The notes under the pieces were generated by a model that did not search any database, was not told where the DNA came from, and worked only from the letters and a program-made list of their open reading frames with translations. This document shows, in pieces, positions 16,872 to 24,673 of a stretch of 64,000 nt of DNA. Origin of the DNA: Lysobacter antibioticus (GTDB lineage: Bacteria > Pseudomonadota > Gammaproteobacteria > Xanthomonadales > Xanthomonadaceae); contig NZ_JMTZ01000044.1 of assembly GCF_000731095.1 (NCBI RefSeq), positions 1 to 64,000 of the forward strand. The letters run 5' to 3'. The translations under genes and the position numbers were made by a program. Every line of letters begins with the position of its first letter. Within the stretch, counting starts at the first letter, position 1.

Positions 16872-18464
16872 CTAGCCGCGTCCGCGCACCTGCTCCCAAT
16901 CCAGTCCGAACCGGGCCAGGTATTTGCGCAGGCGATCGGCGTCGTTGGTGCTGGTGCGCGCCGCGCGCGAGACCGCGAACAGCTCGCGTCCGGCTTGCGA
17001 CAGCGACTTCGCCTGACGGCAGGCGCGCAGCACGTCTTCCAGTTGCACGCGGTCGAAGCGGTCGAGTTCGGCCGCACGCTCGCCGAGGACTTCGTCGAGC
17101 AGGCTGGGGCGCAGGCCGGCGCCGTGCCATTGCCGGCGCAGGCGGCCGATTTCCTCTTCGACCAGATCGCTGCGGATGCGCCCGCCCTCGGCGAGGGTCG
17201 CCAGACGCATCACCGACGCGCCGAGGTCGCGGAAGTTGCCGCCCCAGGTGGCCTCGGCGCTGCGCGAGAAGGTCAGATAGCGTTCGCGCGCTTCGCGGTT
17301 GAAGGTCACCCGTTGCCGGTTCTCGCGGGAGTGGCGTTCGAGCTCGAAGTCCAGGTTCGGTTCGATGTCCTCGGCGCGCTCGGCCAGACCGGGCAAACGG
17401 TATGTCCACAGATTGAGCCGTGCCAGCAGGTCGTCGCGGAAGCGACCTTCGAGCACGGCCTGCTGCAGGTCGCGATTGGTACCGGCGATCAACTGGAAGT
17501 CGCTCTCGACTTCCTTGTCGCCGCCGACCGGCAGGAAACGCTTTTCTTCCAGCGCCCGCAGCAGCATCGCCTGTTCGTCGAGACCGAGCTCGCCGATTTC
17601 GTCGAGGAACAGCAGGCCTTGATGCGCCGAGCGCAACAGGCCGGCGCGATCGGTCGAGGCGCCGGTGTAGGCGCCCTTGATGTGGCCGAACAAGGTGCTC
17701 ATGGCGCCGTCGCCGCGCAGGGTCGCGCAGTTGACCTCGACGAAACGGCCCGGCAATTGATGCTTCTGCTTCTTGAGTTCGAACACGCGGCGTGCAAGTT
17801 GGCTCTTGCCGGCGCCGGTCGGGCCCATCAGCAACATCGGCGATTTCGAACGAGTCGCCACCGTCTCGATCTGTTCGATCATGCGGTTGAAGGCCGGGTT
17901 GCGCGTGGCGATGCCGCTCTTGAGCAGGTCGCGGTCGTGCAGGCGCTCCGCGGCGAAGCGCTGCGCGATGCGGTCGTAGCGCGACAGGTCCAGGTCGATC
18001 ACCGCATAGCTGCCGGGTGCCTCGCCGTTCTGTTTGCGCGGCGGCGCGGTTTGCAGCAGGCGCCCCGGAAACAACCGGCTTTCGGTCAGCAGGAACCAGC
18101 AGATCTGGCTGACGTGGGTGCCGGTGGTGATGTGGACGTAGTAGTCCTCTTCCTCGGGCTGGAAGTCGTAATTGCGCACGAAGTCGTGCAGCGCGCCGTA
18201 CACGGCCTCGAAATCCCAGGGGTCGGCGAGGTAGGTGTCGTGGCAACGGACCTGGGTTTCGGGCGAGACCTGGCCGAGGTCCTGGGCGACGACGGCGGCG
18301 AGCTTGCCGTAACGGCGTTCGTCGACCAGCAGCTCGATGCGGTCGAGCAGCAAGTCCTCGTGCATGCCCAGCGAAACCGTCGGCCGCCATTTCTCCCAGC
18401 GGCCCGGGCCCAGGCCGGCGTCGAGTTGGGTGCCGAGCATGCCGACCACGACCTGGCGTTTCAT
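16872..18464 (-). CDS. rtcR: RtcR, sigma-54 activator of the RNA repair operon
   Basis: 530 residues, starting MKRQVVVGML. The N-terminal CARF-type RtcR sensor domain (about 1-180) is followed by an AAA+ domain with Walker A GPTGAGKS, the sigma-54-contacting loop GAYTGA and Walker B LLFLDEIGEL. The C-terminus (about 470-530) holds an HTH (LEDVLRACRQAKSLSQAGRE). RtcR proteins sense RNA-damage products through the CARF domain and activate rtcBA from a sigma-54 promoter. Here rtcR is divergent from rtcB, and a sigma-54 promoter lies between them (18591). It ends 30 bases after the convergent YcaO stop. Confidence 0.93.
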   Translation of the reverse strand: MKRQVVVGMLGTQLDAGLGPGRWEKWRPTVSLGMHEDLLLDRIELLVDERRYGKLAAVVAQDLGQVSPETQVRCHDTYLADPWDFEAVYGALHDFVRNYDFQPEEEDYYVHITTGTHVSQICWFLLTESRLFPGRLLQTAPPRKQNGEAPGSYAVIDLDLSRYDRIAQRFAAERLHDRDLLKSGIATRNPAFNRMIEQIETVATRSKSPMLLMGPTGAGKSQLARRVFELKKQKHQLPGRFVEVNCATLRGDGAMSTLFGHIKGAYTGASTDRAGLLRSAHQGLLFLDEIGELGLDEQAMLLRALEEKRFLPVGGDKEVESDFQLIAGTNRDLQQAVLEGRFRDDLLARLNLWTYRLPGLAERAEDIEPNLDFELERHSRENRQRVTFNREARERYLTFSRSAEATWGGNFRDLGASVMRLATLAEGGRIRSDLVEEEIGRLRRQWHGAGLRPSLLDEVLGERAAELDRFDRVQLEDVLRACRQAKSLSQAGRELFAVSRAARTSTNDADRLRKYLARFGLDWEQVRGRG

Positions 18465-18486
18465 GTTTATACATCCATATATAAAG

Positions 18487-18520
18487 CGATCAGAAAGTAT
18501 AGATAACGAATGGCTGATCG
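18487..18520. promoter_or_regulatory. inverted repeat, possible RtcR upstream site
   Basis: CGATCAG (18487-18493) and CTGATCG (18514-18520) form a 7-bp dyad with a 20-base spacer, 70-100 bases upstream of the rtcBA sigma-54 promoter, where an enhancer-binding protein would bind. An AT-rich segment with an IHF-like TGTCAATTTATT (18551-18562) lies between it and the promoter. Confidence 0.4.
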
Positions 18521-18590
18521 GGCGAGCAAGACCGGTCACCCTGAAGTAAATGTCAATTTATTCAATTAGATAGGTCGGGCTCGGGGTGGT

Positions 18591-18605
18591 TGGCATGGGG
18601 CTTGC
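18591..18605 (+). promoter_or_regulatory. sigma-54 promoter of the rtcBA transcript
   Basis: TGGCAT-N5-TTGC agrees with the RpoN consensus TGGCAC-N5-TTGC. GG (18592-18593) and GC (18604-18605) have the canonical 10-base spacing. Together with the divergent rtcR gene this explains induction of the operon. Transcription is expected to start near 18616-18618, leaving a leader of about 550 bases before rtcB. Confidence 0.8.
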
Positions 18606-18616
18606 GCTACTACCTG

Positions 18617-19167
18617 CGAGTTCGAACCGCAATGTCCCGATGGCCAACCCCGATGTACGCCGCGACCGGTGGCTTGAACCGCGCCTTCCACGCGAGCGGC
18701 TAGGAGCAGTTGCAACACCTGCCGCAGCGCACCGCGGCCGCCAAACGATTGAGCTAGCGCATCGACGAATCCGGCATCGACTTGCCGATTGGGGATGCGC
18801 GATATGGGCGGAGATTAAAGAGAAGGAAGGAGCGGATCGCCGATCCGTTCCAAGGCGGGCCAGGGATCGGTACCGCCGCGGCGCAAGGATGCGCCGCAAC
18901 GCGAACGCAAGGAGTGTGTTCGCGTGGACGGATTGGAAACCCGTCGACCGCACGCGCAAGGGAAGTGCGATGCGGTTACAGGATGGCCGGCGGACATTGG
19001 GGTCCGCCGGCCGATAGGCGATCAGGAGTCGGCTGCGTTTGCCTTCGTCGTCGTGCAGCCGCTTTTCCCTCGTGCCGCACCCGCGGCCGTCGTAGAGGCC
19101 CAGCGCAACCGCGCTCGCCCTTCGAGCTTTTCCCCTTCATTGTGTGCGCAACCAAGAGAGCAAGACC
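18617..19167 (+). ncRNA. structured 5' leader / possible ncRNA of the rtcBA transcript
   Basis: About 550 transcribed bases without a convincing gene contain four perfect or near-perfect hairpins in a row: GGAGCGGAT-CGCCG-ATCCGTTCC (18829-18851), GCGGCGCA-AGGA-TGCGCCGC (18878-18897), CGCGAAC/GTTCGCG (18900-18924) and an 11-bp GGCCGGCGGAC-ATTGGG-GTCCGCCGGCC (18985-19012). A TTCGAAC T-loop-like motif in a TGCG/CGCA stem sits near the predicted 5' end. RtcBA operons in other bacteria can carry Y RNAs or tRNA-like elements, so this leader may encode such an RNA or be a control element. This is inferred from structure only. Confidence 0.4.
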
Positions 19168-20394
19168 ATGAACACCAGCCAGTACGATGTCATCAACGAG
19201 CCGGGCGCGGTGCCGATCAAGCACTGGACCCGTGGCGTTCCGCTCGAGGACGAGGCGCGCCGCCAGTTGCAGAACATCGCCAAGTTGCCCTTCATCCATC
19301 GTTGGATCGCGGTGATGCCCGACGTACACCTCGGCAAGGGCGCCACCGTGGGTTCGGTGGTGCCGACCGTCGGTGCGATCGTGCCGGCGGCGGTGGGCGT
19401 CGACATCGGCTGCGGCATGATCGCGGTGCGCACCAGCCTGACCGCGCAGGACTTGCCCGATCATCTGGGCGAGGTGCGTGCGGCCATCGAGAAGGCGGTG
19501 CCGCATGGCCGCACGGTCGGCCGCGGCCTGCGCGACAAGGGTGCATGGGCGAATCCGCCGGAAGCGTCCTTGCAGAGCTGGTCGAGCCTGCACGAGGGCT
19601 TCGAGCGCATCGTCGCCAAGCACCCGAAGCTCGAGCGCAGCAATCACCTCAGCCACCTCGGTACGCTCGGCACCGGCAACCACTTCGTCGAAGTCTGCCT
19701 CGACGAGGAGCAGCGCGTGTGGTTCATGCTGCACTCGGGTTCGCGCGGCGTGGGCAATGCGATCGGCAGCCATTTCATCGAGCTGGCGAAGCAGGACATG
19801 CGCCGTTGGATGATCAACCTGCCGGACCAGGACTTGGCCTACCTGCCGGAAGGCAGCGATCATTACGCCGACTATGTGTTCGCGGTCGACTGGGCGCAGC
19901 GTTTCGCGCGCAGCAACCGCGAGATCATGATGAAGCACGTGGTCGATTCGGTGCGCAAGGTCATCGCCAAGCCGTTCGAGGCGCAGGCCGAGGCGGTCAA
20001 CTGCCATCACAACTACGTCAACCGCGAGCATCACTTCGGCAAGGACGTGTTGGTGACCCGCAAGGGCGCGGTGAGTGCGCGCAAGGGCGAGCTCGGCATC
20101 ATTCCCGGCAGCATGGGCGCGAAGAGCTTCATCGTGCGCGGGCTGGGCAATGCCGACAGCTTCCATAGCTGCAGCCACGGCGCAGGCCGCGTGATGAGCC
20201 GCACCGAGGCGAAGAAGCGCATCAGCCTGGAAGAGCATGCACGGGCGACCGCGCACGTGGAATGCCGCAAGGACGCCGACGTGGTCGACGAGTCGCCGGC
20301 CGCGTACAAGTCGATCGATGCGGTCATGGCCGCGCAGAGCGACCTGGTCGAGATCGTGCATACGCTGCGCCAGGTGGTTTGCGTCAAGGGCTGA
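19168..20394 (+). CDS. rtcB: RtcB, RNA-splicing ligase
   Basis: 408 residues, the same length as E. coli RtcB. The start at 19168 (MNTSQYDVINEPG) follows GAGAGCAAGA; an upstream in-frame ATG at 19144 is less likely. RtcB joins 2',3'-cyclic phosphate and 5'-OH RNA ends with GTP and Mn2+. Metal-site motifs are present: DIGCGM (Cys82), TGNHFVEV, NCHHNY and the guanylylated-His block SFHSCSHGAGRVMSR. The first gene after the sigma-54 promoter at 18591; rtcA follows 111 bases later. Confidence 0.95.
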   Translation: MNTSQYDVINEPGAVPIKHWTRGVPLEDEARRQLQNIAKLPFIHRWIAVMPDVHLGKGATVGSVVPTVGAIVPAAVGVDIGCGMIAVRTSLTAQDLPDHLGEVRAAIEKAVPHGRTVGRGLRDKGAWANPPEASLQSWSSLHEGFERIVAKHPKLERSNHLSHLGTLGTGNHFVEVCLDEEQRVWFMLHSGSRGVGNAIGSHFIELAKQDMRRWMINLPDQDLAYLPEGSDHYADYVFAVDWAQRFARSNREIMMKHVVDSVRKVIAKPFEAQAEAVNCHHNYVNREHHFGKDVLVTRKGAVSARKGELGIIPGSMGAKSFIVRGLGNADSFHSCSHGAGRVMSRTEAKKRISLEEHARATAHVECRKDADVVDESPAAYKSIDAVMAAQSDLVEIVHTLRQVVCVKG

Positions 20395-20470
20395 ACGCCC
20401 GGGCCGCAATGCCGCGCGGTATCGCGCCAACAAGCTATAGCGGCGACCGGAAACGGCGCCGCGAAACGGA

Positions 20471-20508
20471 AAGGAGAGCGGGCGGCCGCAAGGCCGCCCC
20501 GATGGATG
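20471..20508 (+). promoter_or_regulatory. rtcA ribosome-binding site with hairpin in the spacer
   Basis: AAGGAG (20471-20476) is 29 bases before the rtcA ATG (20506), too far for direct use. Between them lies a perfect 8-bp hairpin GGGCGGCC-GCAA-GGCCGCCC (20480-20499) with a GNRA tetraloop. Folding removes 20 bases and leaves an effective spacing of about 9 bases. An out-of-frame ATG at 20502 would be skipped. This arrangement decides the start and may regulate translation. Confidence 0.6.
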
Positions 20509-21537
20509 GATCGCAAGATGGAACTGATCGAAATCAGCGGGCAGGACGGCGGCGGACAGCTGCTGCGTACCGCATTGACCCTGAGCCTGTGCACCGGCAC
20601 CGCGTTCGAGATGCAGCACATCCGTGCCAAGCGCTCGCGCCCGGGGCTGATGCGCCAACATTTGACCGCAGTCGGCGCCGCGGCGCAGATCGGCTGCGCC
20701 CACGTCCACGGCGCGCAGTTGGGTGCGACCACGCTGCGCTTCATGCCCGGCGCGATCAACGCCGGCCGCTATCGTTTCTCGATCGGCAGCGCCGGTTCGG
20801 CGACCCTGGTGTTGCAGACCGTGCTGCCGGCGTTGTGGCAGTGCGCCGAGCCGTCGGAGGTGTTCATCGAGGGCGGCACCCACAATCCGCTGGCGCCGTG
20901 TGCGGACTTCATCGCCGAGGCCTATCTGCCGGCTTTGCAGCGCATGGGCGTGGAGGCGAGCTTCGCCTTGCAGCGCCATGGGTTCTTCCCGGCCGGCGGC
21001 GGTGCGCTGCAGTTGCGCGTAGCGCCGTGCGCGCAACTGCGCCGCTGCGTATTCGACCAGCGCGATGCAGCCCCGCGCCTGGACACGACCGTGTTGCTGT
21101 CGGCCTTGCAGGATCAGATCGGCCACCGCGAACTGGCGGTCGTCGCCGAGCGTCTGGGCTTGGCCGAGGATCAGCAGCATCTGCGCCGCGTCGTCAACGC
21201 GCAAAGCCCAGCCAACGTGTTGCTGCTGCGCGTGCACGGCGAGCAGCACACCGAGCTGTTCAGTGCGCTCGGCGAGCGTGGGCTCAGCGCTGAGCAGGTC
21301 GCGATCGGCCTGGTCAAGCAGGCCTCGGCCTACCTGTCCTCGCCGGCGGCGGTCGGCGAGCACTTGTCGGATCAGCTGTTGTTGCCGATGGCCTTGGCCG
21401 GCGGCGGTGAGTTCACCACCGCCGCGCTCAGCGAGCACCTGCTCAGCAACGCGCGCTTGATCGAGAAGTTCCTGCCGGTCGAGATCGACTGGGTCCAGGA
21501 GGCCGAGAGGTGCTGGCGGGTGACGGTGCGTTCGTAA
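20506..21537 (+). CDS. rtcA: RtcA, RNA 3'-terminal phosphate cyclase
   Basis: 343 residues, the usual length. RtcA converts RNA 3'-phosphates to 2',3'-cyclic phosphates with ATP, supplying substrates for RtcB. The family N-terminus GQDGGGQLLRTAL and RSRPGLMRQHL is intact, as are GSAGSATLVLQTVLPALW and the GGTHNPLAPCADF block. The adenylylated His is expected in the C-terminal part; SAAVGEHLSDQLLLPMALA is present (SSPAAVGEHLSDQLLLP region). An internal ATG at 20518 (MELIEISGQ) is an alternative start. Confidence 0.93.
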   Translation: MDRKMELIEISGQDGGGQLLRTALTLSLCTGTAFEMQHIRAKRSRPGLMRQHLTAVGAAAQIGCAHVHGAQLGATTLRFMPGAINAGRYRFSIGSAGSATLVLQTVLPALWQCAEPSEVFIEGGTHNPLAPCADFIAEAYLPALQRMGVEASFALQRHGFFPAGGGALQLRVAPCAQLRRCVFDQRDAAPRLDTTVLLSALQDQIGHRELAVVAERLGLAEDQQHLRRVVNAQSPANVLLLRVHGEQHTELFSALGERGLSAEQVAIGLVKQASAYLSSPAAVGEHLSDQLLLPMALAGGGEFTTAALSEHLLSNARLIEKFLPVEIDWVQEAERCWRVTVRS

Positions 21538-21687
21538 GGGTCGCGGCGGCGCTGGCCGTCGCGGCTTGCGCAATGCGAAGAGGTGGATGCGTTATGTCGC
21601 GCCGATCGTTTGCGCCCAGCGACGACCGCGCAACGGCCTGCTGCCTCGAAGGCGGGGCCGGCCCGGCGCTGCCGCCTTGCGCCGTGT

Positions 21688-22143
21688 CTACCGTGCCTGC
21701 TTGGGTTCGGGCGCCATGCCGCCGGCCGGCGCGGCCGGGTTGCTGACGCCGCTGCGCAACTGCAGCGTCACCGCGCGCCCCGCGACCGAGACTGCAGCCG
21801 AGGTTGGTTTCATCACCCGGCCCTGCAGGTAATCGGCGCGCACGTTGTTGGCGTCCTGCCAGTGCAGATCGACGCCGTAGGCCTGGGCGTTGCGGGTCGC
21901 GCCGTACAGCTCGGCGGCGGAGGGCGCCGAGCGCCAGTCGGCGCCGTGCGGCACGATCCGGATCCGATAGATGAAGGAAGCCGTGGCGCCGGGATTGGCT
22001 TCGGTCAGCACCGCGTCGGCCTGCAGGTCGGGCGAGGCGACCCGGGCGACTTCCACGTCGGGCATGATCGCATCGTGGCTGCAGCCGATGGCGAGCAGCG
22101 CCGTCAACACCATCGTCAGTACCGTAGCTATGCGGGCTTTCAT
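21688..22143 (-). CDS. small lipoprotein of unknown function
   Basis: 151 residues. The N-terminus VLTMVLTALLAIGCSHDAIM ends in a lipobox with the acylated Cys. The mature part has VARVASPDLQADAVLTE and YRIRIVPHGADW beta-strand-like segments and a Pro/Ala-rich end; no family is recognised. The gene lies 134 bases downstream of the type 44 toxin gene on the same strand, but a strong hairpin at 22228-22256 separates them. It could be a periplasmic immunity protein for the toxin, yet type 44 toxins are thought to act on RNA, so this role is only a guess. Confidence 0.7.
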   Translation of the reverse strand: MKARIATVLTMVLTALLAIGCSHDAIMPDVEVARVASPDLQADAVLTEANPGATASFIYRIRIVPHGADWRSAPSAAELYGATRNAQAYGVDLHWQDANNVRADYLQGRVMKPTSAAVSVAGRAVTLQLRSGVSNPAAPAGGMAPEPKQAR

Positions 22144-22227
22144 CGTCGGCGATTCGTCTCGGTCGGGGTTCTGCTCGATCCTACGGGTGCGCGACACCGC
22201 GGAGTAGTGCACGCATGCCCAATACGA

Positions 22228-22256
22228 CGAAGGCGCCGGCATGGCCGGCGCCTTCG
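22228..22256. terminator. hairpin terminator after the type 44 toxin
   Basis: A perfect 13-bp stem CGAAGGCGCCGGC / GCCGGCGCCTTCG with a 3-base ATG loop lies 21 bases beyond the toxin stop codon. The symmetric hairpin has no long U-tract. Confidence 0.6.
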
Positions 22257-22277
22257 CGATCGAATCCGGCCGAGCGG

Positions 22278-23483
22278 TCAATCCGCCCAGACCCGCCACA
22301 TGCCGGAGTTGTAGTAGTCGTAACCGGCCTTGATCTGGGCCTGGTCGCGCGGGTCGTCGCCGTAGCTGCTGTCGCCCAGGTCGTAGGGCTTGCCCCAACC
22401 GTCCTGCGAGGTGTCGGACTGGATCTGTACGTAGCCGGCGCCGCGCAGGCCGATCTGCTCGGGGATGTCCATCGCCGCGGCGACCACGCCGAAATGGAAG
22501 TTGCCGTAGTTCTCGTACTGCGCGCCCTGGGTCTTGTAGTCCCACGGCCCACCGCCCTGGACTTGGTCCTTGAACCAGACCATGTCGCCCGGATTCGGGA
22601 ACTCGTGCTTGTGGGTGTCGGCGATGTTGGCGTCCATCGACACGCCGGCCGGCGCTTCCGGAATCTTGAGCAGGCCGGCTTCCACGGCCTCGTCGCGGCT
22701 GAGCACCTTGCCCATGGCTTGGGCGACGCCGTCGACGTAGGGTTCGGCGCCGAGCAGGCCGACGTTGTCGCCCTGCATGGTCTGCAACTGCGGCATCGCC
22801 GCCTCGAACACCGCGGTGCGGGTCGGCAGGTCGGCGCCCTGGGCGGCGTTGAGGATGCCGGTCAGCACGCTCGGGTCGTACTGGGTGGTGCCGGCGGTGC
22901 GGCCGCTGAAGTCGACGATGTACTTGCGGCCCATGGCCACGTTCATCACGTCCTGCAACTGCTCCTTGCTGAGCGAGCCGACGGCTTGCTGGAACGCCTG
23001 CGGGTCGTTGGCGAGGCTGGCCAGGACCTTGCCGGCCGCTTCGGTTTCGCTGTTGCCCCAGGTGCCCTGGGTGGCCTTGTACTCGCCGTCGATGTCGCCT
23101 TTGACCGCGCCGATGAAGGCGGTCTTGGCGTCGCTGCTGCCGTGGCTGGCGATCGCGTCGGCGAAGGCTTCGAGCCCGCCCGAGCTGCCGTCGAAGGCTT
23201 CGACGAAGCGGGTGGTCTGCGGCCCGTCCAGACCCTCGGCCAAGCGGTTGAACAACTCACCGCGCTCGCCGGCGCTGAGCGAGCCCATCGCGCCGTCGAT
23301 CTCCTGGGTCCAGTTCTTGATGTCGTCGTTGCTGAGCTTGCCGATGAACTCGTTGCGCTCGGCCGGAGTGAGGTTGGCGACCTCGCGGTTGATCGCATCC
23401 AGGTCGCCCTTGCTGACGTCCCAATCGAGCCAGCCCTGGCTGAGTTTGTCCTGGGTGACGGAAACGGCGGAATCGACGCTCAT
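22278..23483 (-). CDS. polymorphic toxin with C-terminal type 44 (Ntox44-like) domain
   Basis: 401 residues from the ATG at 23483, with AAGGAG eight bases upstream. The first 280 residues are helical and Ala/Glu/Leu-rich with regularly spaced repeats (LTPAERNEFIGKLSNDDIKN, LSAGERGELFNRLAEGL), like the helical N-part of other Lysobacter toxins. The last 100 carry the bacterial toxin 44 pattern: GGPWDYKTQGAQYENYGNFH, RGAGYVQIQSD and GDDPRDQAQIKAGYDYYNSG. Polymorphic toxin type 44 domains are predicted RNases. No signal peptide is seen, so another route must deliver it. A terminator hairpin follows. No confident immunity gene adjoins it. Confidence 0.8.
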   Translation of the reverse strand: MSVDSAVSVTQDKLSQGWLDWDVSKGDLDAINREVANLTPAERNEFIGKLSNDDIKNWTQEIDGAMGSLSAGERGELFNRLAEGLDGPQTTRFVEAFDGSSGGLEAFADAIASHGSSDAKTAFIGAVKGDIDGEYKATQGTWGNSETEAAGKVLASLANDPQAFQQAVGSLSKEQLQDVMNVAMGRKYIVDFSGRTAGTTQYDPSVLTGILNAAQGADLPTRTAVFEAAMPQLQTMQGDNVGLLGAEPYVDGVAQAMGKVLSRDEAVEAGLLKIPEAPAGVSMDANIADTHKHEFPNPGDMVWFKDQVQGGGPWDYKTQGAQYENYGNFHFGVVAAAMDIPEQIGLRGAGYVQIQSDTSQDGWGKPYDLGDSSYGDDPRDQAQIKAGYDYYNSGMWRVWAD

Positions 23484-23785
23484 GGAACGGCTCCTTGCCC
23501 GGTCGGGGCAGATCGGCGGTCGCGCCGGTGCAAGCCGGAAGCCGGCCGCGGCGCAGGGGAGGACTGCAATGCCGAGCAGCCTAGACAGCCGCCGCACGCC
23601 GGTAAATCGGGGGAAACCCTAGTCAGCCTGGCCGAATGCACGATCCGCGCACATCCTCAGCGCCAGCGTTGGTCGTTGCCGGGTGGGTTGGTCGGTTTGG
23701 CCGTGATGCCCTTACAGGTCGCGGCGGCCCGGCCTCTCATCGCGAGGGGCCGAGGCGCCGGATGCGGCTACGGCTGGCCGCGGTT
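23484..23785. other. intergenic region between toxin and lipid operon
   Basis: 302 bases upstream of the toxin and downstream of the lipid operon (both on the minus strand). It must hold the toxin promoter; no clear element was identified. Confidence 0.4.
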
Positions 23786-24673
23786 TCAGGCGACGGCCGC
23801 CGCTGCCGCCTGCTGGTCGCGCTTGCTCATCAGGAAGGCGTGCAGCATTTCCGTCGACAGGCCGTGCAGGGTCAGGCGGAAGCCGGCGCGCAAGGTCGAC
23901 AACGGCACCAGAGGGTGGCGGTTGTTGAGCAGGACCAGGTGCGAGCGCGCATCGAGGATGGTCGCCACGTACAGGCCGATGGTCTCGTCGAGCTGCAGCG
24001 AGTTGGTCGCGCGCCAGAAGTCGCTGTCGGTGAGCAGCAGTTGGTAGATCGGCGTGAACAGTTCGATCGAACTCTGCAGGTCGAGGAAATTGCGCCAGCG
24101 CCGCGGCATGTCCTCGAGCCGCAGCTCGGGTTGCTTGACCATCGACAGGTCGGGGTCGGCGACGAACTGCAGTTCGCGCCCGGCCGCCTGCAGGTTCTGG
24201 TTGAGGCGGATGACGAAATTGAACAGGTTGAGGTCGTGCACCAGGAACATGTCCTCGCGCACGTCGGCCACCGCGGCCGGGCGCAGCGGGTTGCCCTGCA
24301 CCTCGACCCCGGAGTTCTTGCCGATGAACTCCAGCACCTGCGAGCCGAGATGGAAGTGGCGCAGGATCAGCCAGTTCGCCTCCGGGCGCAGGAAGTTTTC
24401 CATGCCCCAGGCCAGCAGGCGGTGCAGGGTGCGCGAGAACGCGAGCCGGCGCGGGGCGAACACCTTGGCGACCTGGATCAGCACGATCAAGGTGCGCGCC
24501 AGCGGACGCATGAACGGCAGCACGAACTGGCGCGAGCGCGAGCTGGAATCGGCCAGCCAGGCGCGCTTGACCTCGTCGTCGAGCGGCGTGCTGCGATCCA
24601 GGTACAGGGCCAGCCACGGACTGGGGTCGCGCGGGTCGTAGGCCTGCTCGAGGAACTCGGGTTGGTACTTCAT
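23786..24673 (-). CDS. conserved hypothetical protein, last gene of the lipid operon
   Basis: 295 residues. Its ATG overlaps the stop of the ketosynthase-oxidase gene (ATGA, 24670-24673), so translation is coupled. A central hydrophobic stretch (RTLIVLIQVAKVF) and many amphipathic helices suggest a membrane-associated helical protein; motifs include FRLTLHGLSTEMLHAFLMSK and FGSQVLEFIGKN-like (FHLGSQVLEFIGKNSGVEVQ). No catalytic motif is recognised. The constant partnership with a ketosynthase and desaturases implies a role in making or handling the same lipid product, but this is an inference from position. Confidence 0.75.
   Translation of the reverse strand: MKYQPEFLEQAYDPRDPSPWLALYLDRSTPLDDEVKRAWLADSSSRSRQFVLPFMRPLARTLIVLIQVAKVFAPRRLAFSRTLHRLLAWGMENFLRPEANWLILRHFHLGSQVLEFIGKNSGVEVQGNPLRPAAVADVREDMFLVHDLNLFNFVIRLNQNLQAAGRELQFVADPDLSMVKQPELRLEDMPRRWRNFLDLQSSIELFTPIYQLLLTDSDFWRATNSLQLDETIGLYVATILDARSHLVLLNNRHPLVPLSTLRAGFRLTLHGLSTEMLHAFLMSKRDQQAAAAAVA

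Noticed and set aside
18612-18632. tRNA-like T arm (TGCG-AG-TTCGAAC-CGCA) at the 5' end of the rtcBA transcript
   Set aside because: No acceptor, D or anticodon arm could be fitted around it, so no tRNA or tRNA-like gene is called.
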